Assembly (NCBI GenBank): GCA_945898055.1 | Contig: CAMDGV010000017.1 | Span: 1-64,000, forward strand | Origin: Akkermansia muciniphila | GTDB taxonomy: Bacteria; Verrucomicrobiota; Verrucomicrobiia; Limisphaerales; UBA9464 | Reading direction: 5' to 3' | Length of the DNA: 64,000 nt | Shown: in pieces, positions 1-9,915 of the stretch | Layout: every line of letters begins with the position of its first letter | Position numbering within the stretch: position 1 is the stretch's first letter | Program-made: the position numbers and the translations under genes | Notes under the pieces: model-generated | Database searches by the model: none | What the model saw: only the letters and a program-made list of their open reading frames with translations | What the model was told of the DNA's origin: nothing

Positions 1-204
1 CACCAGCACGGTCAACCGGAGCAAGGAAGTGAGGCCGTCGCGGGTCCAAAATTGTCCACAGCCTCGAAGTCTGCCTTGAAGCTGTTTACCCAAGGACTCG
101 ACAGCACCGCTTCCCATGGGAGCTCCTGCTTTTTCCATCTGTTGATAATAAAAGGGTCAGTTCTTGTATTGGCTACTCCCCGCCCAGCATCCTCCGGCGA
201 GACA

Positions 205-233
205 CTGAGAGGAATTTGCTTTTTGAGGCGGAG
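205..233. repeat. Dispersed repeat, copy 1 of 5
   Basis: This copy has the core GGAATTTGCTTTTTGAGGCG, shared with copies at 1378, 10534, 13237 and 61196. It directly abuts the truncated 3' end of an hsdS fragment: on the minus strand the codons for HQAF run into the repeat and lose the normal TGEL-stop ending. Homology with copy 2 extends a little to both sides (a CCGGYGA motif to the left, GAGTTCA to the right). Function unknown. Confidence 0.75.
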
Positions 234-332
234 TTCAAAGGCTTGGTGCAGCAGCGACTTCTTCAACGCCTCCAGCGCGGCGTGCTTTTGTTGGTAGATG
301 GCGGCGAGGCGTTGGGTTTCAATGGTTCTCAT
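234..332 (-). pseudogene. HsdS C-terminal fragment (type I restriction specificity subunit), copy 1
   Basis: The ORF starting at 332 encodes MRTIETQRLAAIYQQKHAAL and then ALEALKKSLLHQAF, the typical last helix of a type I restriction specificity subunit. HsdS normally recognises the DNA target and joins two HsdM subunits; this scrap has no target-recognition domain and cannot do so. After HQAF the frame enters the dispersed repeat and continues to base 12 with sequence I do not recognise. It lies 12 bases downstream of the 275-aa ORF and is nearly identical to the end of the second hsdS fragment at 1183-1380. It is either a relic or a short peptide expressed from the same transcript. Confidence 0.7.
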
Positions 333-344
333 TTGAAGTAACTA

Positions 345-1172
345 TCAACTCTCTCTTTGCATTTTGATTTGACTACGCAGTTGTTCGACCTCCCGCTCAG
401 CGTCCCTCAGTCTCGATTCCAACTGATTCAGATATTGATGCTGCCTCTTCTTCTTTGCCTCCGTGACGAGGATCTTTACGCATTCTGCCGCGACTGGTGA
501 GGCTGCCACGTAGTTGACTCTCTCCACCTTGATACCTACGAACATTAGTAACTCGGCCAGATTCTCATCATAGACAAACGAGCCAGTGGTTACACCAGTC
601 TGGAAACCACCAATGGCGCTAAGTCGCACCTTGCCCTCGACAGCCGAAAGGTAACTGCATTCAAAGCGTTGATGTGCTGCGGCATTCACTACCATCTCAG
701 CGCCCACGTCCGAGCCGGGCAAAGGTGAATAAAACTGATTGATCGTTTTAACTAGCCAACCGCGCTGATCCTCACCCGGGATGGCTTCGGCCAACAATTC
801 CAACGACCATCCCTCTAAACCTTGGGAGTCGATCCCATCCTTAACCCCCTCTGGTGTCGCACCATAATTTCCACATAAGGAAATCCCATCTGAATCCTCG
901 GTGCCGGTAACCTTGCACAGAAGCAGCGCCCGACCTTCCAGACGAATCGTCCTGTATTCCGCTGACGCGGGGCCGCCGGAATCATGGCCGGGGTATTCGG
1001 GTTCATGGCGGCCCCATGATTGGATCGCTATCGGAATCGCACGCTTCCAGAATGTTTTCCAAAATCTGTCACAGTCAAATTTGGTCGGTGTCCAATTCGA
1101 CGCAGAATGCTTCTGTGACACGTGAGGTTGGCGTGAGACCTTCTCATTGGAGTTTGATTCCTTTGTACTCAT
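345..1172 (-). CDS. Hypothetical protein, 275 aa, C-terminal coiled coil
   Basis: I do not recognise this protein. It is hydrophilic with no signal peptide or membrane segment. The centre contains small-residue-rich stretches such as LSAIGGFQTGVTTGSFVYDE, and the last 45 residues are strongly helical and charged (LESRLRDAEREVEQLRSQIK), a likely coiled coil. It starts 10 bases after the stop of one hsdS C-terminal fragment and ends 12 bases before another, all on the minus strand, so it sits as cargo between two copies of the same hsdS end. That position, next to Druantia-like genes, suggests a defence-island gene, but its function is unknown. The ATG at 1172 is the only good start. Confidence 0.6.
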   Translation of the reverse strand: MSTKESNSNEKVSRQPHVSQKHSASNWTPTKFDCDRFWKTFWKRAIPIAIQSWGRHEPEYPGHDSGGPASAEYRTIRLEGRALLLCKVTGTEDSDGISLCGNYGATPEGVKDGIDSQGLEGWSLELLAEAIPGEDQRGWLVKTINQFYSPLPGSDVGAEMVVNAAAHQRFECSYLSAVEGKVRLSAIGGFQTGVTTGSFVYDENLAELLMFVGIKVERVNYVAASPVAAECVKILVTEAKKKRQHQYLNQLESRLRDAEREVEQLRSQIKMQRES

Positions 1173-1182
1173 AACAAGTGGC

Positions 1183-1380
1183 TCACAGTTCCCCGGTGAA
1201 GGCTTGGTGCAGCAGCGACTTCTTCAACGCCTCCAGCGCGGCGTGCTTCCGCTCGGAGAGGCGGGCGAGGCGTTGGGTTTCTTCCGATAGGGCGCCAAAC
1301 TTCGCCACGGCTCGCCGCAGTTCTGGCAATGGCGGCACGGGAATCGGGAAACGCGCAAGGACTTCGCCGGTGAAATACTG
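1183..1380 (-). pseudogene. HsdS C-terminal fragment, copy 2
   Basis: An open frame without a start codon, in a frame not given in the ORF track, reads QYFTGEVLARFPIPVPPLPE, then a helix ending ALEALKKSLLHQAFTGEL and a stop. This is the conserved second half of the C-terminal region of type I restriction specificity subunits: the proline-rich strand after the second target-recognition domain plus the long conserved helix. The reading begins exactly inside the dispersed repeat (copy 2), so everything upstream of that point has been lost. There is no HsdM or HsdR in the window. Its last 28 residues match the fragment at 234-332 almost exactly. Confidence 0.8.
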
Positions 1381-1406
1381 ATAGGAATTTGCTTTTTGAG
1401 GCTGAG
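1378..1406. repeat. Dispersed repeat, copy 2 of 5
   Basis: Shares the sequence TGATAGGAATTTGCTTTTTG with the other copies. On its left it fuses directly to an hsdS C-terminal fragment on the minus strand; on its right lies the roughly 270-base upstream region of the Druantia-like genes. Copies 1 and 2 therefore bracket the segment hsdS end - unknown ORF - hsdS end. Confidence 0.75.
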
Positions 1407-1673
1407 TTCATGAGGGAGAATTGAATTTTTGGTCTACAAGGGGATCCTACGCGGCTCAAAGATGAAATCTCAATGTGTCGATTGAAGGTTTTTTTCCTGA
1501 TGATTTCAACGACGCCATCTCCGTAGTTGTGGTCAGTTCTGCACCCACTTCGGTCGTACCCCACCTTTGGAACTGAACTTTGCCAACAACATCGGGATGC
1601 AGCGTTTGAAGATTTACACTTATAATTGGCCTTTCCGCAAACCGGTGTAGCAAGTAATTTCTCAAGTTTCCTA

Positions 1674-4544
1674 ATGACTTTGCATCAAATCATCTCTGAA
1701 ATCCAAGGCTCACCGGACCCCCTTTCATTGTGCGAGGTGGCTGATGACGCTTGTTGTCGAGAGCGTCTTGTGGAGTTGCAACAGGCGCAAGACGGCGAGG
1801 TGACTGTCGCTTTGCAGCAGCAGCGACAGGAGTTTGGTCTGCGGTTTCTTTTGGCGGTTGTATATGTGGCACGTCGGCAGGCGAGCGAAGGGCAAATCTG
1901 GCCAGCAGTGCGTGAGGGGATTCAGCTTCCTTCCTCAATCGCTGATCTGATGTTTCTCGAGAGCGATCAGCCGCGCCCTGAATTGAAAGCATTGCTGGAG
2001 AAGTGCTGTCGGCACTATCGCTTGCGGTACATTTTTGAGAATGAGGGGGTGCAGAAATGGATTGGCTCAATCTACCTCCAATTTGGGTTCACCCAACAGG
2101 GATTTTCCAAAATGCTGCCTGAGTGGCTGATGGGCTACAGCCAGCCGAAGACGATTTCTCGGTTGCTGGAAGACCCGCACCTTAAAAGCGAATCGTTCGG
2201 CAAACTTTGGGATGGCCTGCTTTCTTTTCGGCGAGGAAATGTAACGGAGAATCAGGCGCGGAGTGTCATCACAGATAGCCCGTGGATATTGCCGGAATGG
2301 AGCGAAGAGCTATTGCTGGCAGCGAAGAAAAAGCCGCATCTTTCGCCCGCTTCTGGTAGCGGGGGCGTAAGTTGGGAAAACGCCCCGCGCACTTTTTTGT
2401 CCGAGCCTGTTCTGATTGTCGAAAATCATTTGAATGAAGCTTTTTGGCGTTTGAGCCTTGAAGGATTGGATAACTTTAAGCTTACGGGGAAGAGTTATGG
2501 AGTGACGCTCATCTGTGGCGAAATGCCTGCACGCAAGACGGTCTTACGCAAACAGCCGGACGATTCGTTTTCTAACAGCAACGAGTCTTTTGATTTCCCT
2601 CTGTCGCTGGTCAGGCAGGCACAAATCGCAGCGTCTATCACGGATGAGCATGGGCTCGAGATAGCGGCTCAGGATGTCCGTCTGTTTGACCCGGAGGCAA
2701 CCATCATGGCATTTGGTGAAAGAGGTTACCCCGTGGATGACTTTGTGAAGAAAGGACCGAGAGCGAGTTCCCTCTACCATCTACTGATCAGGGATGATTT
2801 GAGCGTCGTCCCTTCCGCCTCTGAGTGGCATACGCACAAAGGGCTTGGCTACACGCTCCTGCGCTTTCGCTTTGAATCGGGGCAAAGTCTGCGTGTGCTT
2901 TTTGAGCATGGTGATGAACTATGGTCGAGTGTAACGTGCGTTCTGAATAATCGAACTTATTTATCCGCAGGCTGTGCCCCAAAATGTGAGATGTCCGCAG
3001 TGGAGAATCCCAGCCTTTACGGTCCAACGGTTAACGAGATTACCTTGAGAGTCACTGGTGTTGAGGGGGCTGAGATCGTTGCCGCGAGATGGCGATCACA
3101 GCGACTCCGTATTGAAGCGCCTGACGAGGCTTTACAGCTTCCGTGGAGGCTTGCTGGCATCTCGAAGATGGATGCGCTTCTTGCTCAACGGGTGGCAATA
3201 CAGGTCACTTTGCGAGTTTCTGGGGCCACGTATAGGACCGTGATCCCGTGGGTTCCAAGTTGCCCCGGCATCCTTGAGCAGCCGCTTGAGCAGTCGCGTG
3301 GTAAGTCCACGTTTGGAGAGAAGTTCAAAACACGAAACTGTGACCAACTCAAACGCGGTCGTTATACGCTCATCCCGAAGTCGCTTTCCGAATGTGAGCG
3401 GCAACGCGACATGAAATGGTGCATTTTTGAAGGGGACCGTTTTGCTTCGCTCCTCCGAGAGGGGGTGGCGCAATCGTTTTCCAATCTCGGAGGTTACGGA
3501 CAAGCACTAACCCTTCGTCTCGGACAGTTTAATTGCGAGAGACAGCCGACCGCAGTGATTGATGAAGTTGTGGATAAAGGGCTGTTTAATATTTACGCCG
3601 TGAATCCCTTCCTCGGGAGGGATTACACATTCGAGACTTGGGCATCGCCTGAACTGGGAGCAGATCACCAGCTTTTCCATGGATTGATGCAGGGGCAAGC
3701 AACGAAAGAGACTGCTGATACGCGCCTGGATTTCAGTGAAGGGCAGGCCATATTTGCGCCGTTCCCGATAGAGGATCCTGACTATCTCGTGCTTGCATAC
3801 GCGGGTATGCGCTTGGCTTCTTGGTGGCGAGTGGCGAATTATCCCAATGTCAATTCGTGGAGCAGCAATCTCGAACAAATCCACGAAGAACCGGATGCCA
3901 GACACGCCGCCTTCACTATCCGCTGGGCGAAACTTCCCATTCTCAGCAGGGATCACTATCGCGGCGTTAAAGTGTTCTTCCGGCGCTTTCCTGATGCGGT
4001 CATGGGGGAGTGGCTTTGCAGTCCCAAAGAACGAACTGACGGACGAAAGATCGTCGGCGAAAATACCGAGGCTTGGCATGACGCGGTGAGGGCCATCATT
4101 CAGGGATACCAGATTGAGCATCCAGAAATCTCAGGTGGAGTGAAACTAAAACTCCTGCATTGCCTTGGCGCAAATGGCACCGGCAACGTTCACGCAAAGG
4201 TATTGGATACTTTTCGGGGAGTTGGGAAATGTGACCCGGTTCTGATGGGGAGGATGATTCAGTTTTGGCTGACCACGAATCCGGATGCGAAGGTAAAAGG
4301 CCAGATGAGCGGGCCTCTACTTAAAGACATTCAGCCAGAGGAACGGTTGATGAAAGACTTGGTTTATTTGACGCAGGGCACCGATGAAGAGTTCCTCAAC
4401 GGCATCGTGAAGATTGGCGTAAAAGCGGTCACTCAGCCGGTTTCGGAAGACCGGGATAAGGTAAACATCAAATCAGCCCTCACGCTTGCTCCGTTTCGCC
4501 AGCTTCTTTATCGGCGAATTGTCACCAAATGGCTTCCAACATAA
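1674..4544 (+). CDS. druH: DruH-like protein of a type III Druantia defence system
   Basis: This protein of about 956 aa has no domain I can name. Seen in the sequence: the N-terminal 250 residues are helical (tryptophans in MLPEWLMGYSQP and SPWILPEWSEE), the middle is beta-rich, and there is no signal peptide or membrane segment, so it should be cytoplasmic. The call rests on context. It overlaps by 16 bases a 1789-aa DEAH helicase with DUF1998, and in the published Druantia classification a large uncharacterised DruH followed by DruE defines type III. It is somewhat shorter than I expect for DruH. The track starts at a TTG at 1626; I prefer the ATG at 1674, although no clear Shine-Dalgarno site is visible for either. 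It probably forms a two-gene operon with druE and acts against phage by an unknown mechanism. Confidence 0.6.
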   Translation: MTLHQIISEIQGSPDPLSLCEVADDACCRERLVELQQAQDGEVTVALQQQRQEFGLRFLLAVVYVARRQASEGQIWPAVREGIQLPSSIADLMFLESDQPRPELKALLEKCCRHYRLRYIFENEGVQKWIGSIYLQFGFTQQGFSKMLPEWLMGYSQPKTISRLLEDPHLKSESFGKLWDGLLSFRRGNVTENQARSVITDSPWILPEWSEELLLAAKKKPHLSPASGSGGVSWENAPRTFLSEPVLIVENHLNEAFWRLSLEGLDNFKLTGKSYGVTLICGEMPARKTVLRKQPDDSFSNSNESFDFPLSLVRQAQIAASITDEHGLEIAAQDVRLFDPEATIMAFGERGYPVDDFVKKGPRASSLYHLLIRDDLSVVPSASEWHTHKGLGYTLLRFRFESGQSLRVLFEHGDELWSSVTCVLNNRTYLSAGCAPKCEMSAVENPSLYGPTVNEITLRVTGVEGAEIVAARWRSQRLRIEAPDEALQLPWRLAGISKMDALLAQRVAIQVTLRVSGATYRTVIPWVPSCPGILEQPLEQSRGKSTFGEKFKTRNCDQLKRGRYTLIPKSLSECERQRDMKWCIFEGDRFASLLREGVAQSFSNLGGYGQALTLRLGQFNCERQPTAVIDEVVDKGLFNIYAVNPFLGRDYTFETWASPELGADHQLFHGLMQGQATKETADTRLDFSEGQAIFAPFPIEDPDYLVLAYAGMRLASWWRVANYPNVNSWSSNLEQIHEEPDARHAAFTIRWAKLPILSRDHYRGVKVFFRRFPDAVMGEWLCSPKERTDGRKIVGENTEAWHDAVRAIIQGYQIEHPEISGGVKLKLLHCLGANGTGNVHAKVLDTFRGVGKCDPVLMGRMIQFWLTTNPDAKVKGQMSGPLLKDIQPEERLMKDLVYLTQGTDEEFLNGIVKIGVKAVTQPVSEDRDKVNIKSALTLAPFRQLLYRRIVTKWLPT

Positions 4545-7500
4545 ACACACAAACCATGCAATCCACGCTCAACGAGTCTGCGCAAATCGACGCCATTGCG
4601 ATGAGCCAGCAAATCAAGGAAAGGCTGGTTGACCTCGCGTTGTCGGACAACTTCGTCAGCGATTCGGCTGTCGCAAAAGCCTTGCGAGAAATGTGGGAAG
4701 ATACTCCGGTCAACGGGGGCTTAGTCGGTGATCTTTGGGTGGAGGGCGTCTTTCCTTCCGTATCGTCTGGCGAGTCGCTGCGGTCGCTTGTGGAGAGCGG
4801 AGTTGTTGCTGAGAGCATCATGCGATTGCTGGACGGAAACGGTCAGCTTCCGGGTGACCGCATGCTTTATACGCACCAAGCTGAGTCGGTGAGTCATGCG
4901 GCGGGATTTCAGGGGCGGGACGAAAAGCCTGCCATCGTCGTGACGGCAGGGACGGGCGCGGGCAAGACGGAGAGTTTTCTTCTTCCCCTGCTGAACCTGC
5001 TGGCATCGAACCCGAAGCGTGAACCCGATCAAGGCATCCAATGCCTGATTCTTTACCCGATGAATGCGCTGGTGAATGACCAAATGGAGCGCATTTACAA
5101 GTGGCTGCAAGGACAAGGGGCGAATCCATCCATCTCTTGCTTTCATTTCACGAGCGAGACGCCCGAATCTCGCGCTCGTAAAGATAAGCGGGACTTCCGT
5201 GCGTATGATTCTTGCCGAAAGCAGACTCGTCAGGAGGCGCGAGGATGGGAATCGCACGACGGCAGGAAACTGGAAGGCGAGCAGCGCGGGAGTGTGCCGG
5301 ACATCGTTATCACGAACTACTCGATGCTCGAATACATGCTGTGTCGTCCGCAGGATCAGTGTTTCTTTGGGCGAAATCTCCAAGTCGTTGTCCTCGACGA
5401 GGCGCATCTTTACAGCGGCACCCTCGCTGCCGAGATGACGTTGCTTTTGCGACGGCTCTACGAGCGATGTGGGGTCGGAAGCGAGCGGGTGTTACAGCTT
5501 GCGACCTCCGCCACGATTGGCGACGACTCGGCGGGCGAGGCAGGGCATTTGGAGCAGTTTGCATCCACCTTGTTCACAAAGCCGAAAGCTTTGGTGAAGG
5601 TCATTCAGGGGCAAAAGAGAGATACCCGACTCGCGCCTTTGGCTGTGGCGAAACGAGTGTCGCTGGAAAAATGGCTAGCCGTGCTGTGGGGAGATAAACC
5701 GACTTTGGAATACGATGAATTCGGTAAAGCACAGCTCGCCGAGTGGACGATGGATGAAATGAAGCGGCTTCGCGAGAGCTTGGCTGTGGGTTCTGATCTA
5801 GCGATAGCTTCTTGCCGTCACCCATCGGTATTTTTACACGCGGCGCTGCCTTTTGATGAGACCGTCTGCCGTCTGTCCGCCATCCTCTACGAACGAAAGC
5901 ATCTCTGCATGTCTGAGCTTGCCAAATTACTTTGGAATCGCGCTGACGATGCAGCGTTGCAAGCCACTCGCCGCATCCTTCAGCTTGCTGCGTCCGCGCG
6001 CCAAGCTGCCGATGAGTTTCCGCTGGTGCCGCACAGACTGCATTTGCAAGCGCGCGGCAGTAGCAGAATCAGCGTTTGCCTCAACGGTGCGTGCGGCGAT
6101 GGGTACAAGCTGCCGGGTCTTGGCTCGCTGAATCCGAGGGGCAATGGAGTTTGCCCAAGCTGCACACACGCTTGCCTCTCAGTAGTCCGCTGTGACAACT
6201 GCGGCACTTGGGCCGTCGCTGGAATGAAGGATGCAGATACTGGACGATACTTGCCGCTCTACCGAAAAGAGGATTGGGAGAAAAAAGAGGTTCGCGCATA
6301 TTCCCTGAGTGGGCATGGGAAAAGTTCTAAAGAAGAAGTATTGAATACCAAAACGGGCGCGCCTGCACACGGCGGCGTCAGCCTTTATTTCATCCCGGAT
6401 AATCGCTGCTCTTGTTGCGACGAGAAGTTGCGAGCTGAGGGCCGATTACTCGGTCAGTCAGCTGACTTAGCCATTTCCGTTTTGACCGAAACCGTGCTCA
6501 CGCAACTCCCGCCGCTCCCGGTTAAATACAATCAATGGTTGCCAGCAAAGGGGCGGCGCTTGCTGGCCTTTAGCGATAGTCGTGGAGCGGCGGCACGGCT
6601 TGGCCCAAAGCTCGGCTTTCAGCACGAGGTGCAACTCTTCCGCGCTGCTTTGGTGCAGTGTATCGGGTTGGAGTCACCGGCCAAAGCTGAGGAGTTGGAG
6701 GAAGACATCGCCCGAGAGCAACAACGCTTGGAGAAAGACCCAAGCAACGCCCGTTCAAAGCAAAAGCTGATGGAGTATCAACGTGACCTTGCCGCGCTCC
6801 AGCAAGGTGGAAAGGTGGGCGATTGGGCAGCGAAGCTGGCGCAATCAACGATCATCCAACAAATCATAGATCGTGGTGAGCCGGGCTGCGACTCTGACAA
6901 TGACCCTTCCACGAGGCACAAGACGATTGCCGACGATCCAAGCAAGCCGTCCGGCTGGGACCATGCGCCCCAACGCAATTGGGAAGATAACAGCAAAGGC
7001 ACGCGCAAGTTTATCGAAGCCATGCTGGGGCGAGAATTGGCCCGCTTGTCCTATGGCGGAACCAATCTCCAAATGGCGGTGATGGTGGAAGTCAACTATC
7101 CTGGCTTGGACGGAATCAAAGCCCCCGACGCACTACTCGGAACATTGCCCACGGAGGCGATGCGCACACAGTTGCGAAGTCACTGGGCGACTCTGCTGGC
7201 CCTTTTGCTCGACACATTGCGGATGGACGGTGCTATCACGCTCGGCAGCGAGGAGTATGACGAGTCCTTCCCATACGGAAGCCAGTACATCGGTCATTGG
7301 ATGTCGCTGGACGGTATCGGCTACAAACTGTTGCGATTTCGCGGAGTGGAAGGAGAGCCGGGAGAGCCGGATTATGAAGAAGCACGCCAGAGGCGAACAC
7401 GGTTTATGGAGCGTGTGCTCCTGAAAATGGGATGCCCGCAGAGTGATGTTACCTCATTGGCAAGAAGCGTGATGGAAGCGGTTTTTCAACAGATGACCAG

Positions 7501-9898
7501 CTTCACCTTTGACTGGCTGAAGTGTGAAGAGCGGCAAACCAGAGACAAGGCATCAGTGAAAGCGATACGGCTGCATTTCCCCGCCCTCACGCTGCGACGC
7601 CCACCGCAACTGTTTCGCTGCAAAAATACGTCCTCAATTTGGACCCGGCACTTGTGCGGAATCGTCGCAACCAAAGGGAAATTAGATTTGGATCAGATTG
7701 ACCATGCTGCGGCTGACTTGGACTTGAGAGTTGGCAGGCATCGTCGTGGCTACCAGTCCGATTTTTACAACACGGGCCTTTGGGCTGAGGAACACAGCGC
7801 CCAACTCTCGCCGGAAGAGAACCGGAGGCTTCAAAATCTCTTTAAAGCCGGTGCGCGCAACGTGCTGAGTTCGACCACCACAATGGAGCTGGGTATCGAC
7901 ATCGGCGGGCTCAACGCAGTGCTGATGAGCAATGTCCCGCCCGGAAAAGCGAACTACCTCCAGCGTGCAGGCCGTGCTGGGCGACGTGCTGATGGCTCGT
8001 CCATCGTCGTCACCTTTGCCCGCAACACGCCATACGAGCGGGAAGTCATTCAGCGTTTCGGCGACTACCTCGCCAAACCGCTTCGCAATCCAACGGTTTC
8101 GCTGGAGCGCGAACGCATCGTCCGGCGGCACTTTCACGCCTACTTGCTGGGGTTGTTCTTCCGGAGCATTACAGCCGAGGGCGCGAAAGCTGGGGCGATG
8201 GATGTTTATGGAAGGATGGGGGATTTTTGCGGGCTGGCCCGCTCCCAATACTGGAAGCCAACGAACAACCCCCTGCGGCCAGAACCCATCTTGCAAAGTA
8301 GAGGGACAAAGATTATCGCGAATCAATATTTGGAGTTTCTCGAATCACTGGCGGACACGGATGAGTGGCACGTATCAGCAAGAGCACTGATTGCCGATAC
8401 TGCCCTGGCGTCAGGGGACTTGCAGATATTGTTGGCTGACGCGAGCAGCCGCTTCACTGCATTGCGCGACCGATGGAAAAGCTCATATCAGCCCGTTTTG
8501 AAAGCGTGGGAAGCGATCCCAAATGGAGACACTGACCGTGCCGCCTTTGCCAATAGACTTCACTACGAACTCGTCGCAGCCCATCAAATCACCGTCGTCG
8601 CAGCCTTGGCAGAAGAGCAATACCTGCCGCGCTATGGATTTCCGATTGGCACAATGAAGCTCAAAGTAGTCGGCACCGATGAAAGGCACCGCGCAGAGGA
8701 ACAAGAGCAGTATCGGCTGGCACGCGGCGGTATTCAGGCGCTCCGCGAATATGTGCCGGGGTCGGCGTTGCTCGTAGGCGGCAGATTAGTCATTTCGAGA
8801 GGCTTGCTGAAAAACAGCATCGGCATTGGCGATGGCCCCGAGAAGACGCGGAGCTTCGGAGTGAGCGGATGGTTTTCAAAATGCACGAGAGGCCACTTCA
8901 TGCACGGCCCTGGCGGCGGTGCTTCCGCAAAATGCGAGGTCTGCAATGGGGATGCAGTAGGAGCAAAATCCGACTTCCTGATTCCCCAGCATGGCTTTGT
9001 CACTGCGGCGTGGGAGAGCCCACAGCGTCACTTGGGGACGGAGCGTATCGGCTCGGCTGTCGTGCAGGCGATAAACCTTCGAGAAACCGCAGTCAGCGAC
9101 CCAGCTTTCGCGGGGAATCCTGCTTGGGCGGCCTACTACAAAGAGAGCGGCGAGATATTTGTTCACAATCAGGGAGAAAAAGACCTCGGATACGCCATCT
9201 GCATTGCCTGTGGAATGACCGAGAGCGAATGCCGCCCTGTAGCGATTGACAAAGATAAGAGCCTCCCTCGCGAGTTATTGCACCACAGTGGCCTGCACTC
9301 TCCGAAACCAAGACAAGGCTTTCATCGTCCCAAAGCCTGCGATCACCAAAACAGCTTCCTGCGACACCAATCTCTTGCCAGCAAAGTCATAACCGATGTC
9401 CTTCTCCTTGATTTCGGCCCGCAGGCATCCGATCTAGCCGAGACGCTCGCATTAGCCCTAAAGATTGCGGGCGCACGTTTGCTCCAACTTGATAGCCGTG
9501 AACTTGGACACACCGTTGCACCATCTCCAAATGGCGGACACCCCACGGCTGTGGTTTACGACAATGTTCCCGGCGGGGCAGGCCATGTCCTTGAGTTGAT
9601 GAAGGGCAATGCCGATTGGGATAGCGCAGCTTGGGTGAAAATGGCGGCAGAAGTGATGCGCGGAACCGACGCGCACCACGAATCTTGTGAAACCGCGTGC
9701 ATGGATTGCATTCTCAGCGCCGACATTTTTGATGATGCCGACATTAAAAAGCTCCACCGGAAGCGAGCATACGACTGCATTTCACAATCAGAAACTTATC
9801 GCGAAGCACTGGGTAGTTGTGGTGAGAACCACACTGAATCGAGGCCCTCTCGCTCAAACGCAGACCGAAAATCCCGCCTATCCAACTGCGGTTTTTAG
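4529..9898 (+). CDS. druE: DruE-like DEAH-box helicase with DUF1998 (Druantia)
   Basis: A 1789-aa superfamily 2 helicase. Motif I is VTAGTGAGKTESF near residue 142, motif II is VVLDEAHLYSG near 290, motif III is LATSATIGDD near 327. The helicase C-terminal domain has TTTMELGIDIGGLNAVLMSN and YLQRAGRAGRRADG near 1115-1160. Cysteine-rich stretches near 517-565 and 625 (CPSCTHAC, CDNCGTW, CSCCDEK) look like zinc ribbons inserted between the helicase lobes. The C-terminus has the DUF1998/MZB pattern, with NVPGGAGHVLEL and a cysteine cluster ETACMDCILS near 1715. A single protein carrying both helicase lobes and DUF1998 at this size is typical of DruE; DISARM splits these between DrmA and DrmB. 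The start codon lies inside the upstream gene, suggesting translational coupling; an ATG at 4556 is an alternative. Confidence 0.8.
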   Translation: MASNINTQTMQSTLNESAQIDAIAMSQQIKERLVDLALSDNFVSDSAVAKALREMWEDTPVNGGLVGDLWVEGVFPSVSSGESLRSLVESGVVAESIMRLLDGNGQLPGDRMLYTHQAESVSHAAGFQGRDEKPAIVVTAGTGAGKTESFLLPLLNLLASNPKREPDQGIQCLILYPMNALVNDQMERIYKWLQGQGANPSISCFHFTSETPESRARKDKRDFRAYDSCRKQTRQEARGWESHDGRKLEGEQRGSVPDIVITNYSMLEYMLCRPQDQCFFGRNLQVVVLDEAHLYSGTLAAEMTLLLRRLYERCGVGSERVLQLATSATIGDDSAGEAGHLEQFASTLFTKPKALVKVIQGQKRDTRLAPLAVAKRVSLEKWLAVLWGDKPTLEYDEFGKAQLAEWTMDEMKRLRESLAVGSDLAIASCRHPSVFLHAALPFDETVCRLSAILYERKHLCMSELAKLLWNRADDAALQATRRILQLAASARQAADEFPLVPHRLHLQARGSSRISVCLNGACGDGYKLPGLGSLNPRGNGVCPSCTHACLSVVRCDNCGTWAVAGMKDADTGRYLPLYRKEDWEKKEVRAYSLSGHGKSSKEEVLNTKTGAPAHGGVSLYFIPDNRCSCCDEKLRAEGRLLGQSADLAISVLTETVLTQLPPLPVKYNQWLPAKGRRLLAFSDSRGAAARLGPKLGFQHEVQLFRAALVQCIGLESPAKAEELEEDIAREQQRLEKDPSNARSKQKLMEYQRDLAALQQGGKVGDWAAKLAQSTIIQQIIDRGEPGCDSDNDPSTRHKTIADDPSKPSGWDHAPQRNWEDNSKGTRKFIEAMLGRELARLSYGGTNLQMAVMVEVNYPGLDGIKAPDALLGTLPTEAMRTQLRSHWATLLALLLDTLRMDGAITLGSEEYDESFPYGSQYIGHWMSLDGIGYKLLRFRGVEGEPGEPDYEEARQRRTRFMERVLLKMGCPQSDVTSLARSVMEAVFQQMTSFTFDWLKCEERQTRDKASVKAIRLHFPALTLRRPPQLFRCKNTSSIWTRHLCGIVATKGKLDLDQIDHAAADLDLRVGRHRRGYQSDFYNTGLWAEEHSAQLSPEENRRLQNLFKAGARNVLSSTTTMELGIDIGGLNAVLMSNVPPGKANYLQRAGRAGRRADGSSIVVTFARNTPYEREVIQRFGDYLAKPLRNPTVSLERERIVRRHFHAYLLGLFFRSITAEGAKAGAMDVYGRMGDFCGLARSQYWKPTNNPLRPEPILQSRGTKIIANQYLEFLESLADTDEWHVSARALIADTALASGDLQILLADASSRFTALRDRWKSSYQPVLKAWEAIPNGDTDRAAFANRLHYELVAAHQITVVAALAEEQYLPRYGFPIGTMKLKVVGTDERHRAEEQEQYRLARGGIQALREYVPGSALLVGGRLVISRGLLKNSIGIGDGPEKTRSFGVSGWFSKCTRGHFMHGPGGGASAKCEVCNGDAVGAKSDFLIPQHGFVTAAWESPQRHLGTERIGSAVVQAINLRETAVSDPAFAGNPAWAAYYKESGEIFVHNQGEKDLGYAICIACGMTESECRPVAIDKDKSLPRELLHHSGLHSPKPRQGFHRPKACDHQNSFLRHQSLASKVITDVLLLDFGPQASDLAETLALALKIAGARLLQLDSRELGHTVAPSPNGGHPTAVVYDNVPGGAGHVLELMKGNADWDSAAWVKMAAEVMRGTDAHHESCETACMDCILSADIFDDADIKKLHRKRAYDCISQSETYREALGSCGENHTESRPSRSNADRKSRLSNCGF

Positions 9899-9915
9899 AG
9901 TAGTCGTCACTTCGG

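Noticed and set aside
1456-1665. Minus-strand ORF of 69 aa upstream of druH
   Set aside because: No recognisable similarity and no plausible start context; the region is more likely the druH promoter.
1674-9898. DISARM system
   Set aside because: Helicase lobes and DUF1998 are in one polypeptide and there is no separate DrmB, PLD-nuclease or methyltransferase gene, so Druantia fits better.
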